Part shown: positions 12,168-25,850 of the stretch, piece after piece | Layout: each line of letters opens with the position of its first letter | Position numbering within the stretch: position 1 is the stretch's first letter | Source: Hemicordylus capensis | Taxonomy: Eukaryota; Chordata; Lepidosauria; Squamata; Cordylidae | Direction: 5' to 3' | DNA length: 64,000 nucleotides | NCBI RefSeq assembly: GCF_027244095.1 | Contig: NC_069657.1 | Location: 412,949,063 to 413,013,062 of the forward strand | The notes under the pieces: model-generated | What the model was told of the DNA's origin: nothing | Seen by the model: the letters and a program-made list of their open reading frames with translations, nothing else | Databases searched by the model: none | Made by a program: the position numbers and the translations under genes

Positions 12168-12914
12168 GAACATAGGAAGCTGCCATATCCCAAGTCAGAC
12201 CATAGGTCCATCTAGCTCAGTACTGTCTACCCAGACTGACAGCGGCTTCTCCAAGGTTGCAGGCAGGAGTCTCTCTCAGCCCTACCTTGGAGATATCAGA
12301 GAGGGAACTTGGAACGTTATGCCGGAGGTGCACCTACGTAATTTTGGAGACTGGGTCTAAATCCATCCCCCCTCGCTGCAAGTTAAGCATCATCCCCCTA
12401 CACACACAGACACACACACACTATTTTTAACAAGTGAGATCTTGAGGGCACAGGCAGCAACTGAACTCACAAGAATGTAAGAATATAAAACAGCTATATT
12501 TAAGCAAATATGCATTAGCAGAAACATTTCAGCATGCAACTTAACATATTCCCATCCCACATAGTTCTTTCCCCACTCCACCCTTTGTCTCTAAAGCAGA
12601 GGTCCCGCTCAGCTGCCCAGTGCAGGTCACAGTCATGCTTGGCCGCCTGGTGCAACCACACCACCCAGGACAGACTAAAGAGGATTGGGGGCTCCACAGA
12701 GTGTTGAGGCCCTGGACTTTGGCCCAGAAGTCCAGGGGTAAGAGTGCTCTGCCTTCTGCATGCACACATGCAGGTGCTCTTCCCAGAGCAGTCCCATCCC
12801 CTAAGGGGACTATCTTACAGTACTCACACATGTAGTCTCCCATTTAAATACAAACCAGGGCAGATCCTGCTTAGCAAAGGGGGCAATTCATGCTTGCTAT
12901 GACAAGATTAGCTC
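12168..12914 (-). repeat. 5S/tRNA chimeric SINE split by a hAT-like element
   Basis: Left part 12168-12322 (tail and body), right part 12752-12914 (GGTGCTCTTCCCAGAGCAG to the 5S head). The insert is the element at 12323-12751. Confidence 0.82.
12323..12751 (-). mobile_element. Non-autonomous hAT-like element inside a SINE
   Basis: Ends resemble CGGAGGTGC and GAGTGCTCTG and are homologous to those of the copy at 31203-31508 in opposite orientation. Flanks CGTTATGC / CCTTCTGC fit an eroded 8-base duplication. The SINE consensus CCTTCTGC at the break supports this reading. Confidence 0.7.
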
Positions 12915-13730
12915 TGCCTTTCGCTGGATAATTTCTAAAATGAACTTTATTGGCATTTGTGCATCTTGTCAGAGTCTGCAGTTCACATTCCCCACCCCTC
13001 CTTGACAGGTTACTGATCTGCACCTGTGCAGAGATTACAGCTCAGGATAAAAAGGAAACCAAGTTTGATTGTGCAATCATGTCAAGATTCCCCTTGGTGG
13101 CGTATTCAATCAACACCTTAGTGCTGCTCCGAAAACAGGATTGGGCAGTTCAGAATCCCAGAATGCAGGAGAAATTCAGATGGGAAGAAATCCACAAGCA
13201 ACCCCAGGTGGAACTTCATGCAAGAAGGCAAAGATCGGATGTCCAGTCCTGTTTTTGCCTCATAATGGGAGCGCTTGGTGGGGTGTGTGTGTGTGTACAT
13301 TTGCTGGGGAAATCAACAAGCGACAAGAATGTGCTTAGCCTTTCCCCCACACATTTATTCTCCCCTACAAATGCCCCCAGACCCTTTTTTAGGAGGGGAA
13401 GGGAACTGCTCTGGGCTTTACATGTGGAGGGGGCCACATCAACATTAAAAAGCATACACTCCATCTGAGAAAAGAAGGAAAGAGGACCTTAAACAATCAG
13501 TTTTTGTGCTTAAGATTCTTTAAAGGGGAGTTTCCCACCACCACCTCTGGACACTTTGAAACAGTTCTACCCCCCCCCCCACACAAGACCCATATGTGAA
13601 AAAATATAGAGTCCGCGAGACAGTTGCAGCAAGAATAGGTGGGTAGAGGAAGTGTTAAGCAACCACGCCCATCAGTTCTCCCTGACATTCACCTTACCTC
13701 AACAAATCCAATTTTGGGGATATATGCTTG
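12915..13730. other. No recognised feature
   Basis: Contains a 172-residue open frame (12950-13468) with short GT and C runs but no domain or splice logic, judged chance. Confidence 0.45.
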
Positions 13731-13734
13731 ATGA

Positions 13735-13945
13735 GATACTGACTACATTCCATCCTTCCTTCGAGGAAATCAGGGCAGCATATATTATTCTTCCCCATCA
13801 CCCTCATTATAACCTTGTGAGGTAAGACAGGCTGACAGACTAGGCCAAGGTCATCCAGTAAGCTTCATAGTTAAATGGGGATTTGAAATTGGGTTGCCCT
13901 GGTCTTAGTCTGACACTTAACCACTGTACCACACTGGCTCTGAAG
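13735..13945 (-). repeat. MIR-type SINE, diverged
   Basis: TATAACCTTGTGAGGTAAGA, CCAAGGTCATCCAGTAAGC, ACTTAACCACTGTACCACAC. Confidence 0.68.
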
Positions 13946-14025
13946 ATCTGTCCTTGATAAAAATTCTCTCTGTGCTAGGAGTGACAGCACTGGGCTTCCC
14001 AAAGAGCTACTACATCTTTTTTTCA

Positions 14026-14298
14026 GGAGGAGAGCTGGTCTTATGGTAGCAAGCATGACTTGTCCCCTTAGCTAAGCAGGGTCTGCCCTGGTTGCATATG
14101 AATGGGAGACTAGATGTGTGAGCACTGTAAGATATTCCCCTTAGGGGATGGACCTGCTCTGGGAAGAGCATCTAGGTTCCAAGTTCCCTCCCTGGCATCT
14201 CCATGATAGGGCTGAAAGAGATTCCTGCCTGCAACCTTGGAGAAGCCGCTGCCAGTCTGTGTAGACAATACTGAGCTAGATGGACCAATGGTCAGAAA
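14026..14298 (+). repeat. 5S/tRNA chimeric SINE, 3'-truncated
   Basis: Clean 5S-like head (TTAGCTAAGCAGGGTCTGCC, GAATGGGAGAC), full middle, and loss of the last part of the tail after CCAATGGTCAGA. Downstream of the mARC gene 1 stop. Confidence 0.85.
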
Positions 14299-15210
14299 TC
14301 TGCAGGAACAAATTGCTTAGGCAGCTTTCAGGAGCAACTTTCAACTTGGGCCCTTTCACAAATGATACTACAAATAGTTTCTGAAAGTGTGGATGTTTAT
14401 TAAATCCAAATGATCTTGTGGATGCCTGACATCTGTTTCCTGAACAAAAGCAATCTTAACAAGCATATTTTCAATCTACCAGTGTATCAATAATCATAGA
14501 AAAGCAAAGGGGGTTGCCCTCTAAGGAGTACAGCCACCTCTCCCATAGAAAATACTAACTGCGCTATGTCTAAAACTCTAGATCTGAACACACTTAATGC
14601 AGTTCATTGTGATGTCATGAGCAGTATGTTTAGTCATACAGATTATTCATTTTAAACAATGCATGCCACTTTTCCAAGACAAGTTGGTCGCAACAATAAA
14701 ACCAGTTAAAAACAATACAATAAAAATCCATCTTTCTTTCTGCCGGCTGATGATAATGCACCACGCATCAGAAATAACAGTCCTTTTTTTTTTTTTTGGC
14801 CACAATTAATTCATTAGTCTTTAAAGTGCCACAGGACTCTTTGAAGTTTCCCCATATATTCTAGACATCTCTTGAGAACATAGCTTTAGATTTTAATACA
14901 GTACTAGGAAATTTTCTGGTAACATTACTTAAACATGTGTAAGATTAGAACATGCATATTATTTTTGTCTAAGCAATGTAAAATTAGAACCAGGAAAATA
15001 TATGAACATGAACGAATCAAAATTAAGCACTTTTAGGTACCACTGATTTCAATGAGACCTGTACAAATACTTAAATCTCTAATACTGAAATCAACAGGAC
15101 TTAAAAGTGTTTTTGCTGGGTTCTGCCTGACAGTTTAATATTACAGCTATTGAACAAAGAAACATGATTAGAGAAAGATAATTGTCCCCATCTAAAAGTG
15201 ATTTCTCCCC

Positions 15211-15340
15211 CTAGCACTTAATTATCTTGTATACTGGCTGTCCAACTTCAATGGTTCCAGCTTTATCTATTCCAAAAAAGCTTCCAAACAATGGAGCTGA
15301 TTTGTAGATCGCTTTCAGAGCTGGGTCACACATGCGATAC
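15211..15340 (-). CDS. MTARC1/MTARC2: mARC gene 1 exon 7 (last)
   Basis: Acceptor TTTGCAG|G, then [20 protein letters not shown] and a C-terminal [11 protein letters not shown], stop TAG at 15213-15211. CDP, SPLFG-like and VGxPVY match the family C-terminus. It lies 11.5 kb from exon 6. No AATAAA is found close by; an ATTAAA at 15139-15134 (minus strand) could serve as the poly(A) signal. Confidence 0.94.
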
Positions 15341-18300
15341 CTGCAAAGGACAAAGGATCTTTATTAGGAAAATCAGAGTAAGAAACAAATGTGGCTTCCA
15401 AAGTAAATCTATATGAAAAGAAAATGGCCATGTTACATAGGAAGCTGCCTTCTACTGAGTCAGACCATTGGTCTATCTAGCTCAGTATTGTCTACACAGA
15501 CTGGAAGCAGCTTCTCCAAGGTTGAAGGCAGGAATCTCTCTCAGCCCTGTCTTGGAGAAGCCAGAGCGGGAACATGGAACCTTCTGCTCTTCCCAGAGCG
15601 GCTCCATCCCCTACCACATCTTACAGTGCTTACATGTGGTCTCCCATTCAAATGCAACCAGGGCAGACCCTGCTCAGCTAGAGGGACAAGTCATGCTTGC
15701 TACCACAAGACCAGCTCTGCTCTCTGTAAAGATAATGCAGGTCAACAGTTGTGTTGCCCTTTCATAAAATACTTATATTTACCTTTAGAGCCTTGGGTCC
15801 CCAGATTCCAAGCCTTGGGTCCCCAGAAGTTGGCGGACGACAACTCCCATCATCCTTGGGTCCCCAGCTGTTTGAATACAATGCCCATCACCCCCAAGCA
15901 TGGGGATGATAGGAGTTGTACTCAAACAGCTGGGGACCCAAGGTTCAGAACCCCTGCTTTACAGTAACAGCAGACCCAAATGTTAGTCATATTTGAGTTC
16001 ACGGAGAAGTTTTTATATTTATTTTTATTATGCTGTTCTTCTAATGAGCTCAGGCGATGTAAATGGTCCTCTTAGCCTCACAATGACCCTAGGATGTAGG
16101 CTGAGCTAAGAAAGAGAGTGATTGGTGTAAGGTCACCAAGTAAACGTTGTGGCTGAGCAGATATCTGGACCCAGGTTTCCCTGGTCCGAGCCACTTGGAG
16201 GTCCAGCCACTACCAAACGTCATTTGCTTTTAGAAGTGCAGCTGTATCATTCATAATTCTGCGTGTTGTGCTAGCAGCCAGTCCCAGTGTACACAGGAAC
16301 ATAGGAAGCTGCCTTCTACTGAGTCAGACCATTGGTCCATCTAGCTCAGTATTGTCTACTCTACACTGACTGGCAGCGGTTCTCCAAGGAGAGAGCAGGC
16401 AGGAGTCTTCCCAGCCCTACCTGGAGATGCCAAGGATTGAACCTGGGACACACCTTCTGCATGCAAAGCAGATGCCCTACCACCGAGCTACAACCCCATC
16501 CCCTCAATGGAGTAAATGGTACTAAGGTTGATTCTGCCTTGAGGTCATTATCTTTCATGTGTAACTATTGTTAGAACTGATGTAGTGCCATGACTCTCAC
16601 ATAACACTAGAACCAGGGGTCATCCCATGAAATTGATTGCCAGGAAATCTAGGACTAACAAACGGAAGTCCTTTTTCACACAACGCATAATCAACTTGTG
16701 GAATTCTCTGCCACAAGATGTGGTGACAGCCAACAACCTGGATGGCTTTAAGAAGGGTTTGGATAACTTCATGGAGAAGAGGTCTATCAACGGCTACTAG
16801 TCGGAGGGCTATAGGCCACCTCCAGCCTCAAAGGCAAGATGCTTCTGAGTACCAGTTGCAGGGGAGTAACAGCAGGAAAGAGGGCATGCCCTGTAGGCTT
16901 CCAGTGGCATCTGGAGAGCCAATGTGTGAAACAGGATGCTGGCCTAGATGGGCCTTGGTCCTGATCCAGCAGGGCTGTTCTTATGTTCTTATGACTAAAA
17001 AAGTGTGAGCCAGAAAGTCCTTACTTCTTCTCTCACCTTAGTTGTGAATTCACTAGGTAGCCTTAGGCAAGCTACTAGTTCACAGCCTCAGTCCCTCCCT
17101 ATCCCATCTGCAATATGGAGATAAGAATACAGATCTACTTTACAGGATTTTTATTCTAGTTTCTGTGATAATATATGTGAAGCACTCAGAACACTCTAGA
17201 ATGCAACAGAAATGATGAGTATTCTCATCAATGTGCAAAGTGTGCCACAAAATTTTATCATTTACCATTTTGTTGATGGTAACGTGAAGCTGAGAGTCCA
17301 TAACATTTCCAATAGGTTACCCTCAGCTCACATCACAGCTGAGACTTGGACCAAAGTCTCTGAAATCCAAGACTGTAGCACCTTTCAATTGAACTTACCC
17401 TGGTCCACGCTTGAGATACTAACTGTGAGCCAACAAGTAGCAAGATAATAATTGGGTAGTGGGCAGGTGTACATTGTTGGATTTGTGCAGGGTGGTTTTT
17501 AAAACCCACTGAGGTCATTCTCACGACCAGCCCTACCCGGCTAAGACAGTGCTAGCCCGGGTCGTGCTCCCAATCCTGGCACTCCTCCGGGTAGTCCAGC
17601 TTTTGTACCAGGGCTAAAAGTGAGGTAGCAGGACGTCTGTGTGCCTCATGCTTCATGCCCGGGTTGTGTGGGCACTTGGGCTGCTGGCAGTCATACTTAA
17701 CACAGAGCCAGTGAGGAGGAGTAGCCTAGGAGATGGGAGATATCCCAAAGCACCACCCTGCTTGTATGGTCTACTGTGGGATATCTGACAGCCGGGCTTC
17801 CTTCCCCCTGCCTCTCCTTCAGCACGCTGCTCATCGCTGTGCCATTCATGTGGGCACACAGGCGGCAGAGCCCTCTGCGGGCCCTGGATTGTGGGGGGCG
17901 GTAGGTAGGATCCTGTCTCCCCCCAGCCCACTCTATGTGGAGGACCTTACTGACTTCTCAATCACCATCATGTGGCAAATTTGCAATTACAACATGACCT
18001 GTGAAGGGTGCAGATGCAACATCGCATCCAAAACCCGCCTCCCTAAAGACTCTGTATTGGGCTAATTCAGGAGGATTTGCACCCAATGTCAAATCCCCAT
18101 TGTGATGCTGCTGCTGCTGCTTTTGCTGTGAGCTCTTTCCATGAGCCTATTTCTACAATAAGATAGCAGCACCCTCATGATTTTTAGTGATTCAGAGAAA
18201 TCAAGACGATACTATGTGTGCTTGAGCCGTGACTGTACAAGAGCAGCTTTTCAGTAGCTTGACAGAGCACAGAAAACTTTAAGCAGCCCAATCTGCAAGC

Positions 18301-21300
18301 CAATTAAATTGGCAACAATATATTGTAACTAGCCGTTTGAATCCATTTATACTCTTGAATTGATTTTTAACTGGCATTCACCCTGTGGATCCACTGGTCT
18401 GGATTCTAGCTTGTCTGGTGGGGCCAGCTTGCAGGTGGACTCTGGTGCCACTAGTCTTTCAACAAGCAATGCATTTTAAGTGGTCCAAAGGATGAGGGCA
18501 CTGGCACTCTTCATACAATCTCAAGCTGTTGGCTTTCCCTTCCTAGATCTGTCCACCCAGGCTTTTAACTGATACTGTCTTGATTGTTTTTAATGCTGTT
18601 TTAGAATATTGTTGTCTTTTAAATTAAATTGTTGAGTTTTAAATTTCTTGTTTTTGTTTTTAATTAATGTTTTAATGTTTTTATCTTGTTGTAAACCACC
18701 CAGAGACGTAAGTTTTGGGCAGTATAAAAATATGTAAAATAAAATAAATAAATAGGTGGCTGCAGATGTTCCTTCCAAGTAAACATAAATAGGATCAAGC
18801 TGTATAGCCGCCATGTTACAGTCACTTCTTCCGGACACTGAAGGGGGAAATCTACCGAGTTCCTTGAAATTAGCTCTTCTTAAATCAAAGAGTTTCAACC
18901 TTGCAAACTCCTACAGCAGTTAACAATCTCACACCGACTGAAAAGAACTGTGGATGCTCCAGCAGTCAAGGTACTGGCTAACTTCCAGTCTAACACAATA
19001 CTGGCACTATGTGGGAGCAGCATTTTTCGCCCATCTCTACTACCCTCACATGACCCACAGGAGCATATTTTTGGGAGACACTGTGGCTTCAGATGGAAGC
19101 ACAGAGTGGCAATAATTGCCCCTCCCCTGGGCACTTTCCAGATTACATGGTAATACAGCTGTAGTTTACTTTGGCTTGGCAGAACTGTATATAAAGGACA
19201 TTGTGCAAAGCCTCCAGCGTGGGAGCAAACCATGCTATAAGGGGAAAATACAGCCTTGGTGAGGGGGGGCAACGCTGTAGGACTATAACGCCTCAGTAAA
19301 ATCTGAAAGAAGGCATCAGAAATGTGAACAGCACCTTGCTGACAGCACAGGGACTGCAATGTCGATACTTAGACAATACGGAAGCACACTTAACAGACAC
19401 ATAGTGACACTGCTGTAGTGTCCAATATGGAAAGTGCCCTGTAACACCAGCACTGTGTTAGTCTAGATGTCAGCCACTGTTTCATATAAAGAAGTCCCAA
19501 GTTTGTAGCTGTTCCATTTCACAGCCTGGAGCAGAGTTGTGTGAGGAAAATGTTGCTCATGCCATAAAGTATTCCTGCCCCCTCTTCCCTACCACAACCC
19601 CCTGCAAAAGCCACACCTGAGGAACATAGGAAGCTGCCTTCTACCAAGTCAGACCATTGGTCCATCTAGCTCAGTACTGTCTACAGTGCCTGGCAGTGGT
19701 TCACCAAGGTTTCTGGCAGAAGTCTCTCCCAGCCCTAGTTGGAGACGCCAGGGATTGAACCCGGAACCTTCTGCATGCAAGCAGATGCTCGGCCAATGAA
19801 CCACAGCCCCATCCCCTAAGGGGAACGTCCTACTGCACTCACAGGTAATCATCCATCCAAATACAAACCAGGGCAGATCCTGTCCCAGCAAAGGGGACAA
19901 TGCTTGCTACCGCAAGACCAGCTCTCTTCCCCAGGGGTCAGGGGGACCTTCTTGATGTGGGATGTGATGCAAGAGGGACTCTATGGGAAGGGAAAAATCA
20001 ATGGAAATTAGCCAGACCCACAAGAGTGAGTTTGGGTGGGCGGACAGTGGAGAAACAGGGGAGGAAAGGGGCATTCTGCTTGTGCAGCCCTGAATCCAAG
20101 CCTCTTTTGTGGCATTTTAGTAAGGCGGCCAAAAGCGTTTGTTTCATCACATCACATGTTTGGGTATAGTTTCTTTCTCCTTCCATTTCTCTGATTTGAG
20201 TATCCAGCTTCTGGTTTTTAGTCTGGCCTTTTTGTTTCATTTTCTCTGATTTTTCTCCAGGTCATCTTATTTATTTATTTCTCTCTATGTAAACCGCTTG
20301 GGAACTTTTGTTGAAAAGCGGTATATAAATATGTGTCATATTCATATTTTATTTTTTCATAGATTGTGCAATGTTTCAATTGATGTTTGTGATCCACTTT
20401 GCAGAGGCAATGAGAGTCCAGAAGACAGACTATCAATATTTTAACAAATATATCAATATTTTAATAAATACATGTGCACCACCTTCCATCTTTTGCAAGA
20501 TGCACCTTATTTAGTTCTCTTGGGTGGCTGCAGAAAAGTGTGCCCTGAAGAGAGTCGGAAGAGTTAAAAATGCTTTTAAAACCTCTTGGCCACCTTTTGA
20601 ATTTATCTCCATAGCTGCAGTGTTGTCAAGAAACTGATGGAGTGGGGGTGGGAATCACTTTTGCTGTTTGGACATCTTGGCAATAGAGTGGTAGGAGAAT
20701 TATTTTCTTTTGACCATTTACCCAGCTGAGATTTAGTGTCCTGTCATGCTAAACTCTCCCCACGCAGACATGGAAGGCACTTTGCATTTGCCAGATGAGC
20801 CCTTGGGATGATTATAGAGGACCTTCTCTCACCCAAATTTATGGCGCTCCCCTTGAAAGTTTACACTTCACTATATTTATGATGGTGTAAAAGCTCAGTA
20901 AAATCTTGGGCACTGACTTTGCTGCATAAGATCATCAAGCTTTATTACAGCAGATTTAGATAGATGCGGTTATATAAAAGGTCAAATTACAGGAAGGTAA
21001 CCTGTTGGATGCACTGTGTTATCGTTAGAGCTGCCAACCAATCAAAGAATTATTGGTTGATGAATCAATGCATAGATTTCAAAACAGATGATGAATTAAC
21101 CAATTAAAATTAAATACGTGTTTAGCCTAACCAAACTTAAATAGAGGTGCATTTTTGAGATATTGGAGGAAGTGATTTGCAATTTAATCGAAAGCTACTA
21201 TTCATCGTTAGAAGGAAAGGTCACAGTAATATGCTCCTGAATGTTTCCTGTTCCAGTAATTTGCCAGAATCAAAATAGCCTAAAAATATAAACATGAATG

Positions 21301-24300
21301 ACCCTAATGTGCAGACTCACTGATTAACATTTTCTCTTACTGATTCAAATTGGCCTACAGAGATTCATCAACTGAAGTTTATATTAATTAATCATCAGAA
21401 ACAGACAGTCTCACTGTGGAGTGGTACAGAGATGTAATGATTCAATGAATAAGTAACTTGTGGGAGCCAATTTTGACCAGTGAAGGCAAACTGACTTATT
21501 TGAGTGCACTACAACTATGCTACAAAAACACTAGGCATACCCTGGTCATCTTAGGACATTGTACTGCATGGCACTGAACAGCACTATTAATACTACATAA
21601 ACATTAAAGGCAGTAATAGCAGCAACAGCAGCAGCGTCAGTGTTACACTTCAATGGGCAACACTGAGGCTGGTTCACATGTGAGGTTATCCATATGAGAG
21701 ACTACTTTCACATGGCAATGCTCCACATCTGTCTGAAACATCTAACATGACTGCCATCCAGATCCTCTTGATCACCTGGAGGATTTCCTACCAATTCTAA
21801 TAGTTCCTGGAAACAGCCAGTGTTGCGGTGGACCCTCTGTGAGGAATTATTAATTTTATTATTAATTATCATTATGCTATTTACACACAGTGTACCAAAT
21901 GTTGTTGACTGGATTTGGTACTTTTAAGTATCAGGCCCTTTCCAAGCATCTAGGATAACTAAAGAAAAATTAAAGATCTCGTCATAGTATTCGTGCTGTC
22001 CTGAGTAGTGTAGCCTTCTGTAGTTGATGTGTTGTAATTTTATTGATGCCCAAGGTGTCGAGATGGTGTTGAAGTTCTTTTGGTACTGCACCAAGGGCAC
22101 CAACAACTATTGGCACCACTATCATTTTCTTTTTCCAGAGCCACTCAATTTCAATCTGAAGGTCCTTGTATTTAATTATTTTCTCCAACTGTTTTTCGTC
22201 GACTTGTCTATCCCCTGGGATTGCAATATCAATTATCAGAACCCGATTCTTCTCAATGACTGTCAGATCAGGCATTTGAAAATCCCAAAGGATTGTTGGC
22301 TCTTCATTTTCTGTGACCTTCTCAATCAGATGATTCCACCAATTCTTGCTTACTGGCAATTTGTAATTCTTATAAAAGTTCCAGTGGATTACTGCAGCAA
22401 CTTTGTTGTGCCTTTCCTTTTAATCAGTCTGCATGATTTTTTTTACAACATACAAGGTGCTCAACCATCTCATCTGCTTCCTTGCATAATTGACACTTAC
22501 TGTCTTTCTGGGTCTTATATATTTTTGCTTCTATATCATTTGTTTGTAGTGATTGTTCCTGGGCTGCAGAAATGAGATCTTCCATTTCTTTCTTCAGTGC
22601 CCCCTTCTTTAATCACTGCCATGTTGTGCTATTGTTATTAGAACCAGAGTGGTGTAATGGTTAGAGTGCTGGACTAGGACCAGGGAGACCCGAGTTCAAA
22701 TCCCCATTCAGCCATGATACTTGCTGGGTGACTCTGGGCCAGTCACTTCTCTCTCAGCCTAACCTACCTCACAGGGTTGGTGTGAGGAGAAACTTAAAGT
22801 ATGTAGTACACCGCTCTGGGCTCCTTGGAGGAAGAGCGGGATATAAAATGTAAAATAATAATAATAATAATGATGATAATTGTTGTTGTTGTTATTCAAC
22901 ATGCAAAAACTTCCTTGTATCTGTACAAAGCCAGCTCTGCAAAAGGGTTTTTTCTCAGTTGCACCTCCTACCTGTAGGATCTATATTGCCAGGAGGTGTT
23001 GGCACAGTAGGGAGCAGCAGGAGTTGTATGCATGTATTTATTTAGGCATTTATATTACCACGACTCCCACCACCCCAAATGTGTGCACTCATACACGCAC
23101 TCACACATTTTTTGATGTCTGCTCAGTTAATTTTCAATCCCACCCAGGTTGAATCAAGACGGCCCCACTCTGAATGCATGCACATGCGCACACTGGCTTG
23201 ATACACTGGCACACGGCCGCCCAAAACTAAACTCATTCTGCACACAGATGAAGAACGTTAGAGAGAACATGGTTGTTGCTAGTGTTTACATTATCTTTCT
23301 TTTTAGATTGTGAGCCCTTTGGGGACAGGGAACCATCTTATTTATTATTTCTTTCTTTATTTTTCCATGTAAACTGCTTTGAGAACTTTGTTGAATAGTG
23401 GTACATAAATATTTGCAGTCATCATAGTAAAATACAACACTTTTATTTATTTTTACATTTATATCCTGCTTTTCCTCCATGAAGCCCAGAGCAGTGTACA
23501 TGGTTATGTTAATCCTCACAACAACAATCCTATGAGGCAGGTCAGCCTGAGAGATGAGTGACTGGCCCCAAGTCACGCAGTGAGTTTCATGCTGAATGGG
23601 AATTTGAATCCAGGTCTCCCCAGTCCTAGTCCAACACTCCAGCCACTACATAACACTGCCTCTCAATAAAACAAACAATAAAAGAGGAGAGCTGGTCTTG
23701 TGGTAGCAAGCGTGACTTGTCCCCTTAGCTAAGCAGGGTCTGCCCTGGTTGCATATGAATGGGAGACCACATGTGAGCACTGAAAGATATTCCTCTTAGG
23801 GGATGGAGCTGCTCTGGGAAGAGCAGAAGGTTCCAAGTTCCCTCCCTGGCTTCTCCAAGATGGGGCTGAGAGAGATCCCTGGCTGCAACCTTGGAGAAGC
23901 CACTGCCAGTCTGTGAAGACAATACTGAGCTAGATAGACCAATGGTTTGACTCAGTATATGACAATTTCCTATGTTCCTCTGTAAAATAATACATATTGT
24001 TCTCAATAAAAACAATATTAATGACAACTACATAAAACAGCAAACAAAACCAGCAACTAAAATGCAAAGCTTCAACTGTCTGGGAGAATTATTATTATTT
24101 TTAAATGTGGGGAGACCTCTCTGTCTCCACAGCTGGGCACTACAATAAAGAAAGTCCTCTTTCTAGTCACCGCCTGTCTTTCCTCTGACAGTGGGGGCAT
24201 CCAGAGGAGAGCCTCCAAAGATGATCTTAGCATTCAAGCAGAATGGTATGGGAGTGGGCACTCCTTCAGTCATCCACAGAATTGGGCTGGCCTAGCCTTG

Positions 24301-25808
24301 TCCCCCATCCCTTCAAACAGGAACCACTGGCCATTTTTTTGTTTGTTTGTTTCAGGACAGGAAAAACAGGAGCATGACATGAAAGGTATGGCTAGCCAAA
24401 AGATCCTGATCCAGACCTGAATCTTGCCAATCCTGATCCAGCCCAAACTGGAGCTTCAGCAGAACAGCAACACACACATGAAAATCTAGGGAATGGGATG
24501 CAAATTTGCTTATTGTTGCAGTAAGCTGTGCTTCCATCCAGGTTGGCTGGGCACCAGCTTATGTGCCAATCATCACTGTGAGGGAGCTGTGAGGGGGCTA
24601 TGCAGTGAAGTGGGGGATGAGATTGTAGCTCAGTGGTAGTGCATCGGCTTTGCATGAAGAAGGTCCTGGGTTCAATCCCTGGCATCTCCAGGTAGGGCTG
24701 GGAAAGACTCCTGTCTGAAACCTTGGAGAGCCCTGCCAGAACCAATTATGGGCCAGAACCAATTATGACTTGCTGTGTGGGGCCAAGGTCAATTTTCAGC
24801 ACATAAATTATTACATTAAAAATCAATTATTTAAAATATTGAAGTTACGGGGCAGAGAATTAGAGTCAGGGAGGAAGGCAAGGAGAAAGAGGGTTGGTGT
24901 CAGTAGACTCCAGTTCAGGGGCAGAGGACATCAAGCAGCCAACTGCATAAAGCTGCTGCCACTCATCAGCAGGAAATGTCAAGAGCTCTTAATGGCTCCT
25001 GCTGTTGCTGCAGGATATTCCTACCTGGGGGCCAGCAAAAAAAGTCCCCGTGGGCCAGATCCGGCCCCCAGACCTTATGCTGTACAGGCCTGGTGTAGAC
25101 AATAAATACTGATCTAGATGGACAAATGGTCTGATTTGGGATAAGGCAGGTTCCTGTGTGTGATCATGCTGGGAGTTCTAGTCGTCTACTACTACGGATA
25201 TTTATATACCACTCTTCAACCAAAGTTCTCAAAGTGGTTTACATAGAAAAATAAATCTATATATGTAATTCTCCTGGGTGTGCCAGGGAAAAATGCGTCC
25301 CGGCAGCCCAGCTGATTGGCTGGGCTGCGGGGGCGCCTGATTGGCTGGCGCACCCAGGAGAATTAACGCCTGGCCCAGCCGTGAATGTTAAGGCGGCGGC
25401 TGCACTTGGCCTGCTGGCAGTGGCGGCTGGGGGACTCGGCCCACTGGCGGCGGCCGCCGCCACACTCGGCCCCGCCGGAGACGGGGGGTGGAGAGAGAGA
25501 GGTAGCCGGCCCCAAAGAGCGCACAGATGCTCTGTGCGGGGTCGGCTTGTAATACATAAATAAGATGACCCCCAGATCAGAGACATCTCTGAGGTGATGA
25601 AAATCTTGCCCATGATCTGAAATGGCATCAGCACAGGTACCTCCACGACTGATTTCTGGGTGCCAATTTTACTATCCTACCAAAGCTACAGCTGAGGGAG
25701 GTGCAGTCATGCTGGTAGAAAAGATCACTTTGACCAGCACTGTAAGACTTAGATCCATAGCTATTTAAAAAAACCTCTTGGACTTGCAATGCAATATTAT
25801 GTGACCCA

Positions 25809-25850
<42 letters not shown>

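Noticed and set aside
12950-13468. 172-residue plus-strand open frame
   Set aside because: No domain, no splice context, overlapping minus-strand frames of similar length; best explained by chance.
15413-15967. 184-residue plus-strand open frame
   Set aside because: Lies over the antisense of a SINE and a palindromic element; many SINE copies give the same [10 protein letters not shown]-like translation.
24612-24690. tRNA gene (clear A and B boxes)
   Set aside because: The boxes continue into the SINE body and tail shared by many other copies; no clover-leaf with acceptor stem closes.
25805-25850. CRISPR-like array
   Set aside because: Simple (ATCT)n tail of an L2; no spacers, and the genome is eukaryotic.
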